Shown in pieces: positions 8,703-19,010 of a stretch of 64,000 nucleotides of DNA. How positions within the stretch are numbered: position 1 is the first letter of the stretch; every line of letters begins with the position of its first letter. Position numbers and translations under genes: made by a program. Below the pieces are notes generated by a model, which saw nothing but the letters and a program-made list of their open reading frames with translations, did not search any database and had not been told where the DNA came from. Source of the stretch: Fontisubflavum oceani (lineage in GTDB: Bacteria > Pseudomonadota > Alphaproteobacteria > Rhodobacterales > Rhodobacteraceae); assembly GCF_030407165.1 (NCBI RefSeq), contig NZ_CP129111.1, forward strand, positions 2,170,001-2,234,000. The letters run 5' to 3'.

Positions 8703-11700
8703 ATGAAGCTAGATATACAATCGATTTCGAAAAAGCTGTCCCCAAGTCTAAAAGCATTTAGACCGAAACGAGCTGACGTTGATAGGTTTGCCCAAAATCT
8801 TAAATCATACTTAGATCATATAGATAGCAAAGAAACCGAAGAAAATCTCAAGACCCACTTTATGGAGCTACTCAAACCAACTCACCAACCGTCGCATACG
8901 ATTGAACAATTTGGTGACATTGACTTCGTTATTCGGACTGGCGGTAGGGGCAGCTCCGCCGCAGTCTTGTTTGAGGTCAAGCGTGAACTCAACAAAGCTG
9001 ACATGATCCGACAAGATGATATCAATCGTAAGGCGTTGCACGAATTCATTCTATACTTTTTCCGGGAGCGGCACGCAGGCAATACGGATATTCGTCACGT
9101 AGTAATCTGCACAGAATTCGAGATGTATCTCTTCGAAGCATCTGATTTTGAGAGAACTTTTTATCAAAACAAAGCGCTTCGAAAAGATTTCGAAGACTGG
9201 GCCGCAGGAAAAAAGTCCGATAGCACCACAGACTTTTTTTACAAGGAGATAGCTGCGAAATTCATCGCTGCCAGTAACGCCGAACTTAAGGCCGTCCACA
9301 TTGACTTGAGGAGCTACGAAACGAAACTAAAGGATGGTGCCGACGACAAAGCGTTCGTCAAACTATTCAAGCTTCTCGGCCCTCATGGCTTGATCGCTAA
9401 AGAACTGTCGAACGATAGCAACAGCCTGAACAAGGCGTTTTATGATGAGCTACTTCACCTCATCGGGCTGGAAGAACGTAAGGAAGGCGCAAAGCGTGTG
9501 ATCGGTCGCCTCGAAGCGTCCAAGCGAAATCCTGGGTCACTTTTGGAGAATGCAATCAGCCAAATAAGGTATGAAGACGACTTCAATGATCCGACAATGA
9601 TTCAGACCTACGGTTCATCGAACGATGAACGCGAGTTCAATATCGCCTTGGAACTATGCCTTACATGGGTCAACCGCCTACTCTTCTTGAAGCTACTAGA
9701 AGCCCAAATCTTCAAGTTCCACGGTCAAGACCCGGCCTACAAGTTTCTATCGACTTCAATGGTTGCCGACTTTGATGATCTGTCGGACCTGTTCTTCAAG
9801 GTACTTGCTTTTGCGCCGTCTGAACGGCCCCCGCTCATAGCGGCGAAATACCAAAAGGTGCCTTACCTCAACAGTTCTCTCTTCGAACTGACCAAATTGG
9901 AAAAATCTTTCAGAATCAATTCCCTGACTAACGGACTGGACGCACCATTGTTCAGCCGAACCGTCCTTCGTGATGCGTCTGGCCGACGCGCCTCAGGAAG
10001 GAAAGGAACTCTGTCCTATATCTTCGATTTTCTTGATGCATATGACTTCGGAACCGTTGGTGGTGGGGATGTTCAGGAGGAAAGCAAGACCATTATCAAC
10101 GCTGCCGTACTTGGTTTGATCTTTGAAAAGATAAATGGATACAAAGAAGGCGCGATATTCACGCCAGGCTACGTGACGATGTACATGGCGCGAAAGGTGA
10201 TCGAGAAAACCGTCCTTGAAGCCTTTCAAAAGGAATACCCAAGCTGGACACTCACCGATACGGACGATCTTTGAAATAACATTTCAGATGATCGATCCAA
10301 GTCGGCAACACTGCGTCACAACGCAGTGATCGACAATCTGAAGATCTGTGACCCAGCCGTGGGATCGGGTCACTTCCTTGTTTCATGTCTCAATGAACTG
10401 ATTGCCCTCAAATCTCGGCTCGGCATCTTAGCCGATGCAGATGGCAACATTTTGTCTGACTATGTCGTCGAGGTGGACAACGACGAGCTCATAATTGTGA
10501 ATGCGGACACAGACGAAGTCTTCGCTTATCAGGTGCATGGTACCAAAGTGCCAAAACGCCTACAGCAGGTCCAACAAACCCTTTTCCATGAGAAGCAGAA
10601 GCTGATCGAAAACTGCTTGTTCGGCGTGGACATCAACGCGAACTCGGTACGCATTTGCCAGCTCAGACTTTGGATCGAACTGCTTAAGAGCGCTTATTAT
10701 CGGGACGGCCATGAATCTCAGCTCGAAACGCTGCCGAACATCGACATCAACATCAAATGCGGTAACTCACTTCTGTCTCGTTTCAAGTTGGATCAGAGCC
10801 TTTCAGATGCATTCAGCAAGGCTAAACTGACTGTGACAGAATACCGCAAACTTGTGAGCGATTACAAAACTACCAAAGACAAGGTTGTAAAGCGCGACCT
10901 GCAAGAGAAGATCGACAAGGCGAAAACGCGCTTTCAAGAAGAGTCGATGGGGCGTCTGACAAAAGAAATTGATGCAACTATCGCTCAGCTAAAGGCAGAT
11001 GAAGCTCAGGCCGATCTGTTCGTTTTGGGAGAGGAACAACGAGCGGAGCAAGGCGCCAAAATTGATGCAATTCAGAAGAAGATCGCTGATCTGAATGCTA
11101 AACGCGCGAAACTACTACAAAATAAGACGTTTCTTGCAGCTTTGGAGTGGCGGTTCGAGTTCCCTGAAGTGTTGGATGAAAAGGGTAAATATGTTGGCTT
11201 TGACATCATTATCGCCAACCCACCCTACATGCGGGTCCAGGAGATCGAAGCCACCCAGCCCGCACAGCGAGAGTTCTATGAGCGGGATTACCGCACCGCA
11301 CACGGTGCCTACGACCTAGCAAACCTGTTCTTCGAACTGGCGGTGCGACTGGCTAAACCCAAGGGCAACAACAACATCTTCATCTTCCCGCACAAGCTTT
11401 TCAACTCCGCCAACGGGGCTCCGCTACGTGAGTATTTGATGAACACACGGGCGATGAAGCACATAACGCTTTTTGGAGCCAATCAGGTCTTCGACAGCGC
11501 GCTTACGTACACATGCATCGCATTGTTCAACAATGAGCCATCAGAGACATTCAGCTTCAAGAGGTTCGACCTGACCGACGACTATGAGAACGAACTCGCG
11601 AACGAAGCGCTCTATTCTGATCTTTGCTACGACGATGTTGCAGTTGCATCTGATCTTTATGGTAGCAATCAGTGGATTTTCTTTGACGATCCGACCGGCT

Positions 11701-12596
11701 TTGAATGTTTTCAGAAGATTTACTCGTCCTCTGTGCGACTGAACGAAATTCTATCTGTATTTGTAGGCATTCAAACCAGCCGTGATACCCTTTATGTGGT
11801 TGAAAAACTGGACGAAACTTCCGGAACATATAAAATTCAGGTTAATCCAGATCAAAAGACAGACAAGCCCCCAGTCTCCTCAAAGGTTATGGAGGTGGAA
11901 AAAGACCTTTTTCGACCATTCTTGATGGGCAAGGATGTGCATCGATTCGAAACATTGGAAACTGACCGGCTTGTTTTCTTTCCCTATCTTGTGTCCAGTG
12001 AAGCGAAGCTTGTAGATATTGACACTCTCAAAACTTTCTACCCACTGACTTACAAATTTGTTGTCGAATATTCTGGGGCTTTTGAAGCGCGAGAAGGTGG
12101 TAAAGCGAAAAAAGCCAAAGAGATTTATCAGTACCTACGAGAGAACAATATTTCAAAATTTGAGCAACCAAAGCTGACAGCAATGGAAATCTGCTCAAAT
12201 CACGCAAATGTCGCGCTAAACTTTTCGAATATCTATCATTCGACCACAGTGTGCAGCTTTGTGAAGCACCAAAACGCAGGCTTATCTTACGAAACGTTTT
12301 CTGCTATTTTGAACTCAGCCGTTTTTTGGTGGTTCCTGAAGCATACTGGCGACACCTTGCAGGGTGACGCCAGAAGAATGAAAACCAACTACATCAACCC
12401 GTTTCCGCTCCCCGCAACCGTGAGCAAGGAAGACGATTTGGCAATCTCTGCACTGGTGGCAGATATTGTGAAAGAGAAAGCAGGAACCGCGTGCTCCGAG
12501 GAAATCCAGCGCCTCGAAGAGGCAATCAATGCCTCCATCTACAAACTCTATGACCTGAGCTTAGAAGAAATACAGGTGATCGAACACGCTATCTGA
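8703..12596 (+). pseudogene. Type IIG (Eco57I-like) restriction-modification enzyme, split by one in-frame TGA
   Basis: One open frame of 1,298 codons is interrupted only by TGA at 10272-10274. The N-terminal part (523 residues) has a PD-(D/E)xK nuclease core (FGDIDFVIR followed by VLFEVKR). The C-terminal part (from codon GTG 10326) has N6-adenine methyltransferase motif I, DPAVGSGHFLV, and the catalytic NPPY in IIANPPYMRVQE, followed by the target-recognition region to the end. Reading through the TGA gives DDL-stop-NNISDD joined directly to DNLKICDPAVGSG, which is the expected continuity. Such enzymes both methylate and cut DNA in one chain. If the stop is real the nuclease half is cut off from the methylase half; the second half could be expressed from GTG 10326. 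Base composition is AT-richer than the flanking chromosome. Confidence 0.88.
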
Positions 12597-12863
12597 CTAA
12601 GTGCTTTAAGTGACTCCAATGACCGCTTTCAGAAAATTGCAATGCGGCATCTCTGTCGACGCCAAAGTCCGCTTTGGGCCGCACTCGCGAGAGGACCACG
12701 CCAGACTTTATGAGTTTCCAAAGTCCCCTTCCTGCGCCTCTCGAGCATTGCAGGCATCGAGATTAACGGCATCCCAGACCTCTCTCGATAATAGCATGCT
12801 TACAAGCCCGTTGAGCCTGACCACGTTCCAAGTGACCCCGGCGTCATAGCAAAGGAGTATGCC
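12597..12863. other. Intergenic region between R-M gene and DUF6641-like gene
   Basis: No convincing gene is present; the short open frame at 12610-12849 has no protein-like composition. The last bases carry the AAAGGAG ribosome binding site of the next gene. Confidence 0.5.
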
Positions 12864-13235
12864 ATGACGCTAGAGAAACAGTTCAAGCTGGAAGCGGTAG
12901 AGCGACCGAAGACGACCAGTCCGGTTCACCAGCGCCGGATGAAGTTCATCTCAGCAATCGACAAGCAACTGACCTCGCTGACCGAGGACGGCAGCGGCAA
13001 GGGCGCTCGGGGCCGTGGTTGGGTGTGGCAGTCCGAGGCCGGGGAGTGGTTTGTCTCGCCCCGCTATGGCCGGTCGGCGATTAAGTTGGCCCCGGGCATG
13101 AAGGCGATCAAGTGTGCTGACGAGAAGGACGTCATCGATAACCTTGCCAAGCTCAAGGCGCTTGCGTCTGACGGGAAGCTGGACAAGGTGCTTGAGGCTG
13201 CGGCTGCCGACATTCGTAGCCGCTTCGCAAAGTAA
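12864..13235 (+). CDS. DUF6641-like hypothetical protein
   Basis: A 123-residue protein preceded by a good ribosome binding site (AAAGGAG) at the correct distance. The layout resembles what I recall of DUF6641: an N-terminal basic segment with a VHQRRMKFISAIDKQL helix, a tryptophan-rich middle (GRGWVWQSEAGEWFVSPRYG) and a C-terminal lysine- and alanine-rich helix (LAKLKALASDGKLDKVLE). The function is unknown; such genes are often carried by plasmids and integrated elements. It lies immediately upstream of the PolB gene, separated by a terminator-like hairpin. The family name is given from memory and is moderately certain. Confidence 0.7.
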   Translation: MTLEKQFKLEAVERPKTTSPVHQRRMKFISAIDKQLTSLTEDGSGKGARGRGWVWQSEAGEWFVSPRYGRSAIKLAPGMKAIKCADEKDVIDNLAKLKALASDGKLDKVLEAAAADIRSRFAK

Positions 13236-13242
13236 TAAAACG

Positions 13243-13274
13243 GGCAAGCGGCTGTCTTCAGGCCGCTTGCCTTT
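13243..13274 (+). terminator. Hairpin terminator after DUF6641-like gene
   Basis: A perfect 10 bp stem, GGCAAGCGGC at 13243-13252 with GCCGCTTGCC at 13262-13271, has a 9-base loop and is followed by TTT. The T tract is short, but the stem is strong and lies seven bases after the stop codon. Confidence 0.75.
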
Positions 13275-13393
13275 ACAGCGAGGATACCCCCCATAGCGCT
13301 CTAAAAATGGTAAAAGTGCCGTGTGGGTGTAGCGTGGCGACAATTACCATTTTTGTGTATAAACCCGAAGGTACGCGATGCGGGAATGATAAC

Positions 13394-16128
13394 ATGGTGT
13401 TCGAGCGAAGCAGGTTTTACCCCTTTCAACAAAGCAAAGTAAGAACAGTGCCTATCTGATCATCGGCTTTGATACCGAGTACCAGAGGGAAACCCGGTTT
13501 GATGCGGACGAACGTGTCGAAATCCGTAACCGTGTTTTGTCATACCAGTACTCTTGCCGAACAATTTCGGCAGATGGCGAGGCGGAGGAACATAGTTGGT
13601 CCGGTATCATCTTTCCTGAAGGCGGCGAGGACGATGATCGTTTGTCGCTGACTGACTTTGTAAAACAGTCCATCTCACACGGGTTGTCATCGATCCCCGA
13701 GCTCTCTCTGCCTTCGGATATCTATTTGGTAGCCCACTTCACTCGTGCTGATGTTCCTGGCTTTTCTGAGTTCAAGGATGAAGCCTTACGAGGCAAGATG
13801 AATCTTGAGAGTGTTCGTAGCCTCTTCATGAACGTAGGAAAGTCGATAGGGCTCGATCTTCCGGTGACAGACGGCGGCAAGCACCATCGGATCGAGGTAA
13901 CGCTGCGAGACACGATGGCGCTGGCACCAAACGGCGCCACAAGCTTAGCGCAGCTTGGCGATATCTTGGGCTTTGCAAAGCTGCAGCTTTCGTCTGATCC
14001 GGAGCAGGAGCTCTACTACAAAGAGCACATGTCGGAGTTCCTGCGAGATCAGCCAGAGCTCTTTGAAAGCTATGCAATACGTGACGCCGAGATTTGTGCC
14101 CTCTACACCGCAAAAATCATCAAATTATACCACGAAAAAACCGGGAAGTTCCGGCTTCCCGTTACGCTTACTTCAATCGGCGTTGATATGATCCAGAATT
14201 ACTGGGTGTCCAACCGTATTGACCCTCTGGAGATAGTTGGAAAGGAGAAAATCACCGAGAAGACATGGAGTAAGAGGTACAAGCGAAACGTAACTCGAAA
14301 GAGGCTTGTTTCGAAGAAGAAGCTTCACTGGAGCGAAGATTTCTTTACAGAGTGCTATCACGGCGGACGCAACGAGCAGTTTTGGTTCGGGCCTGGTCCG
14401 GAAGGGGTGTGGTACGACTACGATTTGACCAGTGCTTATCCGTCCGCCATGGCACTGATTGGAATCCCCGACTGGTCCAGTATCCGTCCGATCACCAGCA
14501 ACTCTGAGTTGCTCGCAGCGGGTGAATTTCGCCACAATGACCTTGCGTTTGCCAATGTAAACTTCAAGTTCCCTGAAAGCGTGAAGTACCCTGTTCTCCC
14601 TGTGCGTACTGAAAATGGCTTGATTTTCCCACGTCAGGGTAACTCAACAACCCACGTCTCTGAGATCCTTTTGGCGAAAGAGCTCGGTTGTCACATCAAA
14701 CTGGTTGAAGGGCGTTTTATTTCTTCAAAGCATGGAAGAGACCCCTTAGACCCGAGCGCTCTGCGCAGTCGTGTGTTTGAGGGCTTTTCCAGGATGTGCA
14801 TTGAAGAGCGACGTAAGTATCCGAAGAGGACACTAGATAACTTGTTCTGGAAAGAACTCGTCAATTCGACCTACGGAAAGACCGCTCAAGGGTTACGCGA
14901 GCGCAGGATTTATAACTTGCGAGACGCGGAGACGAAACGGCTCGAGCCCAGCAAGATAACAAACCCTGTGTATGCTGCATTCATAACTGCGTTCTGTCGG
15001 GGCGTCCTCGGGGAGATCATGAATGGCTTGCCAGATCACTGTTCGATATTCAGCGTTACCACTGACGGGTTTCTAACCAATGCTACTGATCAGGAAATGA
15101 TGGAAGCTGGCGGGTATCTGGCTGGGTACTACCACGCCGCACGGTCTTCGCTTCGCAGCGAGGAGGAATTACGCGACTTACCCGCTCGTATCTATGAGGT
15201 CAAACACATTATCAGGCAGCCACTTGGCTGGCGAACAAGGGGCCAAGCCACGCTAAAGTCTTCCGAGCAAGCTGATTGGAAGGGTTTCGAGGATGAGCCA
15301 AAAGAAGATGAGATGATCGTTCTCGCGAAAGGTGGAATAAAACTCAGGCGTTTCCTTTCCAAGACAGAGCAGAACAATGAAATTGTTTCTCTATTTCTAG
15401 GCCGCAAGCCAACGGACACACTCACCGTAACACTGGGTGCTGGCATTCGCGAGATGTACGAACAAGGTATGGATTTTGTCGATAATGAAATGACCAAGAG
15501 GCTCTCTATGGAGTTCGACTGGAAACGACGCCCAACGCAGGCTAGCGATGTTGCGGTAGATCCGGGAAAGGGACAGCATGGCTCACACTTGGCCTTTGCG
15601 ACTGAGCCTTGGGATACCGTTGATCAGTTCAACAAGGTGCGTGAACTTTGGGAACGCTACACAAAAGATGATCCCAAGTGCCTCAAGACAAGGCCCGACT
15701 ATGATGACTTTGCCCATTATTTCGAGGGGATGCTTGCGGCAGAAGGATCAGCGCAAGCTTGGCTACGCAAGTCAGGCGGTCCACTCAAACGCCTCCGCCG
15801 TGATCTGATTGTTGCGCAGAAGCTTCGGCAGGCTGGAACTCATCAACTGAAGCCACAAGCTTTGGGGCGAACGCAGATATTCCCAACCAAGAAGCTCAAA
15901 GCAAAAGAGTTGGCTGAGATGTTGTCTGACTCCTTCGGTGTCCCGTGCTCTAAATCTGACGTGGATAATGCTCGTAAAATAAAGGTCTTCAAACCCTATC
16001 AAGTCCCCCGAACTGAACAAACAGTGCGGGCACTAAAGATGATAAAGAAAGAGCTCTTTCCTTACCTAGTGATTGACGAGTTTCTCACGAAATCTGCTGA
16101 ATTCAATATTGCTGTACGGGACTTGTAG
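13394..16128 (+). pseudogene. Family B DNA polymerase (piPolB-like candidate), possible 5' frameshift
   Basis: The main frame gives the polymerase. Motif A is DYDLTSAYPSAM (near 14415), motif B is KELVNSTYGK (near 14850) and motif C is TTDGF (near 15058), keeping the second catalytic Asp while the first position is Thr. An exonuclease domain precedes them: Exo III as YAIRD near 14070, and Exo I as GFDTEY at 13465-13482. The Exo I codons lie upstream of the first canonical in-frame start (TTG 13537), and the frame is open back to 13393 without ATG, GTG or TTG. An ATG at 13394 in the next frame runs to 13457, so one missing base near CC 13451-13452 would join MVFERSRFYPF to YLIIGFDTEY and give about 911 residues. 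PolB with tyrosine recombinases in a tRNA-integrated element is the pipolin arrangement; a casposon or protein-primed phage PolB are alternatives, but no Cas1 or terminal-protein gene is seen. Confidence 0.85.
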
Positions 16129-16394
16129 AGTGTTTCGTCGGCGTCCGTGATGTTTGATGGCGGTAGTCCGAACGAGTTGGCGAAACTGCCCGGGCCTTAC
16201 AAAATGATAAGGTCCTATTCTTAGCTATGCTATCGCCGCCTGTGGTGTGTTCTGTACAAGGGCGAAACGGAAGTATTCATCCGCCTTTGGATAGTTAAGC
16301 GTCTGCGCCCTCGAAAAAACTAAAGGGTCTAGAGCCGATCTCGATGGTGTATGGACGCTGAGGCCTTGTACAAAGATGCTTGAGCCGTTCTCGG

Positions 16395-16991
16395 TCAAAT
16401 GGCATCCACGATGCTGCGGCGTGCTTTCTCAGAATAATCTATGTAACGTTCGGTCGTTTGCAATGACGAGTGACCGGCTAGGTACTGAACGTCTCGCAAC
16501 GAGCCGCCAACGTCTGTAATCTTCTTGGCAGCATTGGTGATGAACGTTCGCCGGCCGCTGTGCGATGAACAGCCCAATAGGCCAAGGTCAAGATACCAGG
16601 ACGCAAACATGTTGACGATCGCCTGCGGGCTTGTTCGGTCGGTTCGCTCGGTTCGAATGACGTGCTCAGACGGGCTGAACCCTCGGTCTTGTTGCCTTAG
16701 ATCGAGCAACTCCGAAAGCGATGCTCGAAGCTCTTTGCTCAGCGGAATTCGACGGCCCGATTGGCCCTTCGAAGCTTCGTTGTGAAGCGCCATCTCGGTC
16801 GAGAGGGCTCCATCTACATCAAGAAGCATGTCCCACCGGAGATAAGCGATCTCCTTCGCTCTCAGGCCTGCTCTGACCGACAGTAAGAAGATCGTTCTGT
16901 TGCGGAGGTTGTTTCGTCGGCCTTCGAGGTAGTTCAAGACAGCACCGATCTGATTCTTGTTCAGCGTCTTCGCCTGCTTGGTGAGAGCCAT
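16395..16991 (-). CDS. Small tyrosine recombinase (second of the element)
   Basis: A 198-residue protein starting at the ATG ending at 16991 (MALTKQAKTLNKNQ), chosen because GAGGA lies six bases upstream; a start at 17027 would add 12 residues without a clear site. It is essentially a bare catalytic domain: RAGLRAKEIAYLRW (first Arg), SHSGRRTFITNAAK (His-x-x-Arg), LAGHSSLQTTERYID (second His and Tyr). The lack of a normal N-terminal core-binding domain makes it shorter than a typical XerC/D. It faces the PolB gene convergently, 266 bases from it. It may act as an accessory recombinase or directionality partner (inference). Confidence 0.88.
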   Translation of the reverse strand: MALTKQAKTLNKNQIGAVLNYLEGRRNNLRNRTIFLLSVRAGLRAKEIAYLRWDMLLDVDGALSTEMALHNEASKGQSGRRIPLSKELRASLSELLDLRQQDRGFSPSEHVIRTERTDRTSPQAIVNMFASWYLDLGLLGCSSHSGRRTFITNAAKKITDVGGSLRDVQYLAGHSSLQTTERYIDYSEKARRSIVDAI

Positions 16992-17377
16992 CGTATCCTC
17001 ATGATCAAATCCATCTGATCCGGGCATAAGGCCATCAGTTTATGATGGGCACAGGCTAAGGGTGGAGAAGTTCCTATGAAAATCAGTTGGTTATAGGAAC
17101 TGATGATGAACTCGTAGTTCTATCATCAGTATAGTTCCGAACAGGGCTTGTCGATTGGAGAACCGATCTCTGGCACCTTGCCTGGGCGGGTGGTTGGTTG
17201 CGTTCAAGGGACTGTTTCGGGGCTGAACTGCCAAAGGTTAAGTCGGAGAGCGTCATAGTCAGCGGCGCCCAAGCTATCTATTTGCGTCCCCTACGGCAGG
17301 CGACCGCCCATTTGGACGGCCACCCATTTTGTTGTTTGAAGATTTGGCGAGCGTTGATTTTAACGGCCTAGCCGCCG
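16992..17377. other. Intergenic region upstream of small recombinase
   Basis: AT-richer sequence with no gene that I can support. It should contain the promoter for the minus-strand recombinase; no clear -35/-10 pair stands out. Confidence 0.4.
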
Positions 17378-17552
17378 TCAGTCATCCCAGTACTGGCCGC
17401 AAAGGCTGTTCAGAATGTCCTGAACCTGTCTGGGCTGATCGTCGAGGATTTGTTGCGCCTGTTCGCAGATGTCTTCGGGACTCTGCGGTTTCAGCGTGAC
17501 CCAATGCCGTGCTGCCGAGGAGCAAGCACACAAAAGCGAAAGCAGTTTTCAT
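17378..17552 (-). pseudogene. Small secreted protein, one-base frameshift (candidate)
   Basis: A minus-strand ATG ending at 17552 is preceded by GGAG at seven bases and begins MKTAFAFVCLLLGSTALGHA, a good signal peptide. After about 25 residues this frame loses protein character, while the next frame reads EDICEQAQQILDD, then QPRQVQDILNSLCGQYWDD and a TGA. Removing one base from the CCC/GGG run at 17477-17479 joins them into about 57 residues with two cysteines in the mature part. The function is unknown; a small periplasmic or secreted protein is inferred. The evidence is composition and the ribosome binding site only. Confidence 0.45.
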
Positions 17553-17616
17553 CTAAGACTCCATAGCTGGGCTGATCAAAGCCCGTCGCAACCTTGTTGA
17601 CCGGCTGGCGCCGGGT

Positions 17617-17773
17617 GTTTGATCACGTGCTATGGACACGTCCCAAGTATTTCCGCACCGTCGGGAGCTACCCATTGGCTGGTAAGCGGTCTTGTATTTC
17701 TTGGGACACCCGACCTAGCGGGGTTCCCATAGGTGACGTGATCAAACGTCATCCGTCATCGGTCTATGACGGA
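17617..17773. repeat. Cluster of nested inverted repeats (structured RNA or origin-like DNA)
   Basis: Perfect inverted pairs nest inside one another: GTTTGATCACGT 17617-17628 with ACGTGATCAAAC 17736-17747; CTATGG 17630-17635 with CCATAG 17727-17732; GTCCCAAG 17640-17647 with CTTGGGAC 17700-17707. Next to them is a separate hairpin, TCCGTCAT 17752-17759 with ATGACGGA 17766-17773 (6-base loop). No convincing protein is encoded here. Confidence 0.7.
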
Positions 17774-18113
17774 CGTGTGAAGGTTACCTGAAGCTTTGAG
17801 CAAAGTGAACAGGGGAACCAAACGGCAGGTATATCGGGCTGCAACTTGCGTTGGTTCATTATTGCGAGTGGCGGCTTGCCGCCCCGGCGGGTGTAAGATC
17901 ACGAGTGCTGAGTTCATAGCGGACGCGAGGTACTCGACAAGCCTACGACCGCAATGCGGACATTCGCCGCAGGCATGGTATGTGGGGCCGCGCTGAGATG
18001 CTTCAGCGTGACACCTCTATCGCTGGCGCTGCGTTGGGTGCATCTCGAGTTGTCATAGTGGACAGTTCCGACAACTGGGCCACCTCATCTAGTTCGCCCC
18101 AGGTCTCGCGACC
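17774..18113. other. Intergenic region, no gene seen
   Basis: Only short open frames without protein-like composition are present. I see no terminator or promoter that I can defend. Confidence 0.4.
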
Positions 18114-18422
18114 TTAAGTCATGATTTGGCGGCTTGTCGCATTTTTGTTATCGACAACAAGTGGAGGGCGACGCGTGTTGTTCGATAGTCTTTCGACAGA
18201 GTCGTTCTGATCTATTGAAAGTAGAGCCTCGTGCTCTTTTGCTTTTCGTTTTCGCCGCCGATCAAGTATTATTTTCCGAACATCTTCGGCGTCCATCTCG
18301 GTATCCAAGCAATAAGCCATGATTACCGCCTCTAACCCCCAGACCGCCTTCTCGTCACCTTCGCTGATTTCCCTATCTGCTAACTCCGCAAGTGTGTCCA
18401 GTATTACATCATTTAGTGTCAT
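18114..18422 (-). CDS. Hypothetical protein
   Basis: A 102-residue protein, acidic at the start (LAELADREISEGDEKAVWGLE) and basic in the middle (KIILDRRRKRKAKEHEA), without membrane segments. I do not recognise a family. Composition is protein-like and the AT-rich upstream region fits a promoter. It lies 83 bases downstream of another small minus-strand gene, so the two may be co-transcribed. Both lie inside the tRNA-Phe element. Confidence 0.6.
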   Translation of the reverse strand: MTLNDVILDTLAELADREISEGDEKAVWGLEAVIMAYCLDTEMDAEDVRKIILDRRRKRKAKEHEALLSIDQNDSVERLSNNTRRPPLVVDNKNATSRQIMT

Positions 18423-18505
18423 ATCAGCCCCTGTCTTTGTGGGCGTGAGACTTGACTCAATTGGTTAATAGGTTGTTAATAATATTTTTTATAGGAGAGT
18501 ATCGG

Positions 18506-18763
18506 TTATTTACGTGACGTCCTTCGACTAAGTAGCCGCTGCTGGCTCAGCATCCGTTCTAATGCAATTGCTGTATTTTCGAACCCCGCTGTTCGAGCAG
18601 CCAAGAGAGCGTTTTCAATCGAGTTCTCAATTAGAACTCCCTCATCTCCTGATGCTGTGATCCCAGGCACCCAGCGGCGTTTCATGGCCTCGATTACTTC
18701 CATTTCTCTTTTCCTCAACTTGATTCGATTTGTTAACGTCAATTGTTCGGACAATCGAAACAT
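18506..18763 (-). CDS. Hypothetical protein
   Basis: An 85-residue, mainly helical and basic protein (LTNRIKLRKREMEVIEAMKRR at the N-terminal third, AIALERMLSQQRLLSRR at the end). No family is recognised. It is placed upstream of the 18114-18422 gene on the same strand; together they form a small two-gene unit in the element. A role in DNA binding or copy control is possible for such a size and charge but is not shown. Confidence 0.6.
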   Translation of the reverse strand: MFRLSEQLTLTNRIKLRKREMEVIEAMKRRWVPGITASGDEGVLIENSIENALLAARTAGFENTAIALERMLSQQRLLSRRTSRK

Positions 18764-19010
18764 GAGGTTAAGAAAACCTTAATCTCCCTTTTTTATAAGG
18801 TTACAGTTTACCCTTCGGCTACAGTCCGCTGATTTGTTCGATATTGTAAATCGTCGGTGTGTTAATCATCAGGTGCCTTCGGCGTGTCGGTGCCTTCAGC
18901 GATTCGGACGATCACTGGGTTGCTTTAGCTTCGACTGATCTCCGGCGTCGGCTTGGACACCAGCCAAACCAAAACCGCTTAACAGAAATTTAGCTTATCT
19001 ATAGGTAGTT

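Noticed and set aside
12610..12849. 79-codon open frame
   Set aside because: No ribosome binding site, no protein-like pattern; leftover sequence after the R-M gene.
16253..16372. 9 bp inverted repeat (TGTACAAGG / CCTTGTACA) between polB and the small recombinase
   Set aside because: A single short pair 100 bases apart is expected by chance at this scale; no T tract or further structure.
17594..17791. 65-codon open frame across the inverted repeats
   Set aside because: The bases are explained by the repeat structure and the translation has no protein character.
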